The notes under the pieces: generated by a model
Told to the model about the DNA's origin: nothing
Database searches by the model: none
Seen by the model: the letters and a program-made list of their open reading frames with translations, nothing else
Source: an uncultured Blautia sp.
Lineage (GTDB): Bacteria > Bacillota > Clostridia > Lachnospirales > Lachnospiraceae
NCBI GenBank assembly: GCA_945872375.1
Contig: CAMBYR010000157.1
Location: 1-5,165 of the forward strand
Reading direction: 5' to 3'
Length of the DNA: 5,165 nucleotides
Part shown: one piece after another, positions 3,990 through 5,165 of the stretch
Numbering within the stretch: position 1 is the first letter of the stretch
Layout of the letters: every line of letters starts with the position of its first letter
Program-made: the position numbers and the translations under genes

Positions 3990-5165
3990 GTGGCAGCTAC
4001 AATTATTATTGCGATTGTTGCTGTGGTAGTCACACTGCTTATTGCGGTTCCTGTTGCCTCTAAAGTTGCTGTAGCGAACAAGGTAAAGAAAGATGCCGAG
4101 GTCATTGGTACAGCAGAAGATAAGGCAAGAAGCATCATAGATGAAGCTTTGAAAACGGCTGAAACAAAGAAGCGGGAAGCTTTATTGGAAGTGAAGGAAG
4201 AATCTCTCCGTACCAAAAATGAACTGGAGAAGGAAACCAAGGAACGAAGAAACGAACTGCAGAAGTATGAAAAGCGTGTCTTATCAAAAGAGGAATCTGT
4301 AGATAAGAAAGCGGATGCAGTCGAGAAGCGTGAGGCAGAGTGCACAGCAAGAATTGCTGAATTGCAAAAAAAGGAAAAACGGGTTGAAGAGCTTGAGTTG
4401 AAAGGAGTACAGGAACTGGAACGAGTTTCCGGTCTGACCTCCGAACAGGCAAAAGAAGAGTTGCTCAGATCTGTAGAAGATGATGTCAAGGTGGATGTGG
4501 CGAAGCTTTACAAAGAACTGGAAGGCCGTGCCAAAGAAGACGCAGCGAAGAAAGCCAAGGAATATGTGGTCAATGCCATTCAGAAATGTGCAGTGGACCA
4601 CGTGGCAGAAGCTACCATCTCAGTGGTACAGCTTCCAAGCGATGAAATGAAAGGCCGTATCATTGGCCGTGAAGGACGCAATATCCGTACCCTTGAAACC
4701 ATGACAGGTGTAGATCTTATCATTGACGATACTCCGGAAGCCGTCATTCTTTCCAGCTTTGATCCCATTCGCCGCGAGATCGCTCGTGTAGCGTTGGAAA
4801 AGCTGATTGTGGATGGACGTATTCACCCGGCCAGAATCGAAGAAATGGTGGAGAAAGCACAGAAGGAAGTGGAAGCGCAGATTCGGGAAGAAGGCGAGAC
4901 AGCGGCTATGGATGTAGGTGTTCATGGAATCCATCCGGAATTGCTGAAGCTTCTCGGAAGAATGAAATTCCGCTCCAGCTATGGACAGAATGCTTTGAAG
5001 CATTCCATTGAGGTTGCACAGTTATCTGGCGTTCTGGCAGGAGAAATCGGTGTTGATGTCAGAATGGCAAAACGCGCCGGACTTCTTCATGATATTGGAA
5101 AATCCATAGACCATGAAGTGGAAGGTTCTCATATTCAGATTGGCGTTGATTTATGTAAAAAGTAC
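3990..5165 (+). CDS. rny: Ribonuclease Y, membrane-anchored endoribonuclease (5' part)
   Basis: RNase Y is the Firmicute endoribonuclease that starts bulk mRNA decay. The gene begins at GTG 3990 and is open to the right edge: 392 codons are visible of about 520 typical for the family. Residues 1 to about 25 form a hydrophobic anchor (IIIAIVAVVVTLLIAV). Residues from about 30 to 195 are a highly charged Lys/Glu-rich coiled coil. A KH RNA-binding domain follows with GRIIGREGRN at 222-231. The HD domain begins next, with H338 (ALKHSIEV), the HD pair H367-D368 in LLHDIGK, and H375 and H381; the rest of the domain is off the window. The start is fixed by AAGGAGGTG, since an in-frame ATG at 3963 is followed by TAA after three codons and the next in-frame ATG is far inside. 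Location beside recA resembles the recA-rny neighbourhood known in bacilli. Confidence 0.96.
   Translation, partial: MAATIIIAIVAVVVTLLIAVPVASKVAVANKVKKDAEVIGTAEDKARSIIDEALKTAETKKREALLEVKEESLRTKNELEKETKERRNELQKYEKRVLSKEESVDKKADAVEKREAECTARIAELQKKEKRVEELELKGVQELERVSGLTSEQAKEELLRSVEDDVKVDVAKLYKELEGRAKEDAAKKAKEYVVNAIQKCAVDHVAEATISVVQLPSDEMKGRIIGREGRNIRTLETMTGVDLIIDDTPEAVILSSFDPIRREIARVALEKLIVDGRIHPARIEEMVEKAQKEVEAQIREEGETAAMDVGVHGIHPELLKLLGRMKFRSSYGQNALKHSIEVAQLSGVLAGEIGVDVRMAKRAGLLHDIGKSIDHEVEGSHIQIGVDLCKKY

Noticed and set aside
3926..4489. Minus-strand Ser/Phe-rich open frame of 187 codons
   Set aside because: It is the complement of the Lys/Glu-rich coiled coil of RNase Y, which commonly leaves such antisense open frames.
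1..5165. Mobile elements, CRISPR arrays, toxin-antitoxin or phage genes
   Set aside because: I found no regularly spaced repeats, transposase, integrase or small unknown genes; nearly all of the sequence is explained by five core genes and their control regions.

Overview
The window carries five same-strand protein genes and looks like core chromosome of a spore-forming Firmicute in class Clostridia. I favour a Lachnospiraceae-type genome, but that family call is an impression from gene order and protein style; I could not run a search. Supporting points are a Spo0A DNA-binding domain, strong AAGGAGG-type ribosome binding sites, sigma-A-like promoters, a Gram-positive LexA operator and RNase Y.

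Layout, left to right: (1) the 3' part of spo0A, the master regulator of sporulation, whose receiver domain lies off the left edge; (2) 134 bp with a promoter; (3) glgA, glycogen synthase, alone and without other glg genes; (4) a dense 220-bp regulatory gap. The gap holds the glgA terminator, overlapping inverted repeats, two exact tandem Spo0A-box heptamers, a dyad over the -35 element, a promoter, an exact LexA box and the recA ribosome binding site. Then follow (5) recA; (6) recX, overlapping recA by 4 bp; (7) 125 bp with a promoter; and (8) rny (RNase Y), starting at GTG and running off the right edge.

Functionally, recA and recX form an SOS-controlled pair of recombinase and RecA modulator. 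RNase Y starts mRNA decay at the membrane. GlgA makes the alpha-1,4-glucan storage polymer, which many clostridia accumulate before sporulation. Spo0A, at the left edge, would be the protein that reads the 0A boxes upstream of recA.

I see no mobile element, CRISPR array, tRNA or rRNA gene, and no unknown protein family. The best lead for something undescribed is regulatory: apparent joining of the sporulation (Spo0A) and DNA-damage (LexA) circuits at the recA promoter. A second, weaker lead is a small hairpin that would mask the rny ribosome binding site. Both rest on sequence patterns only.
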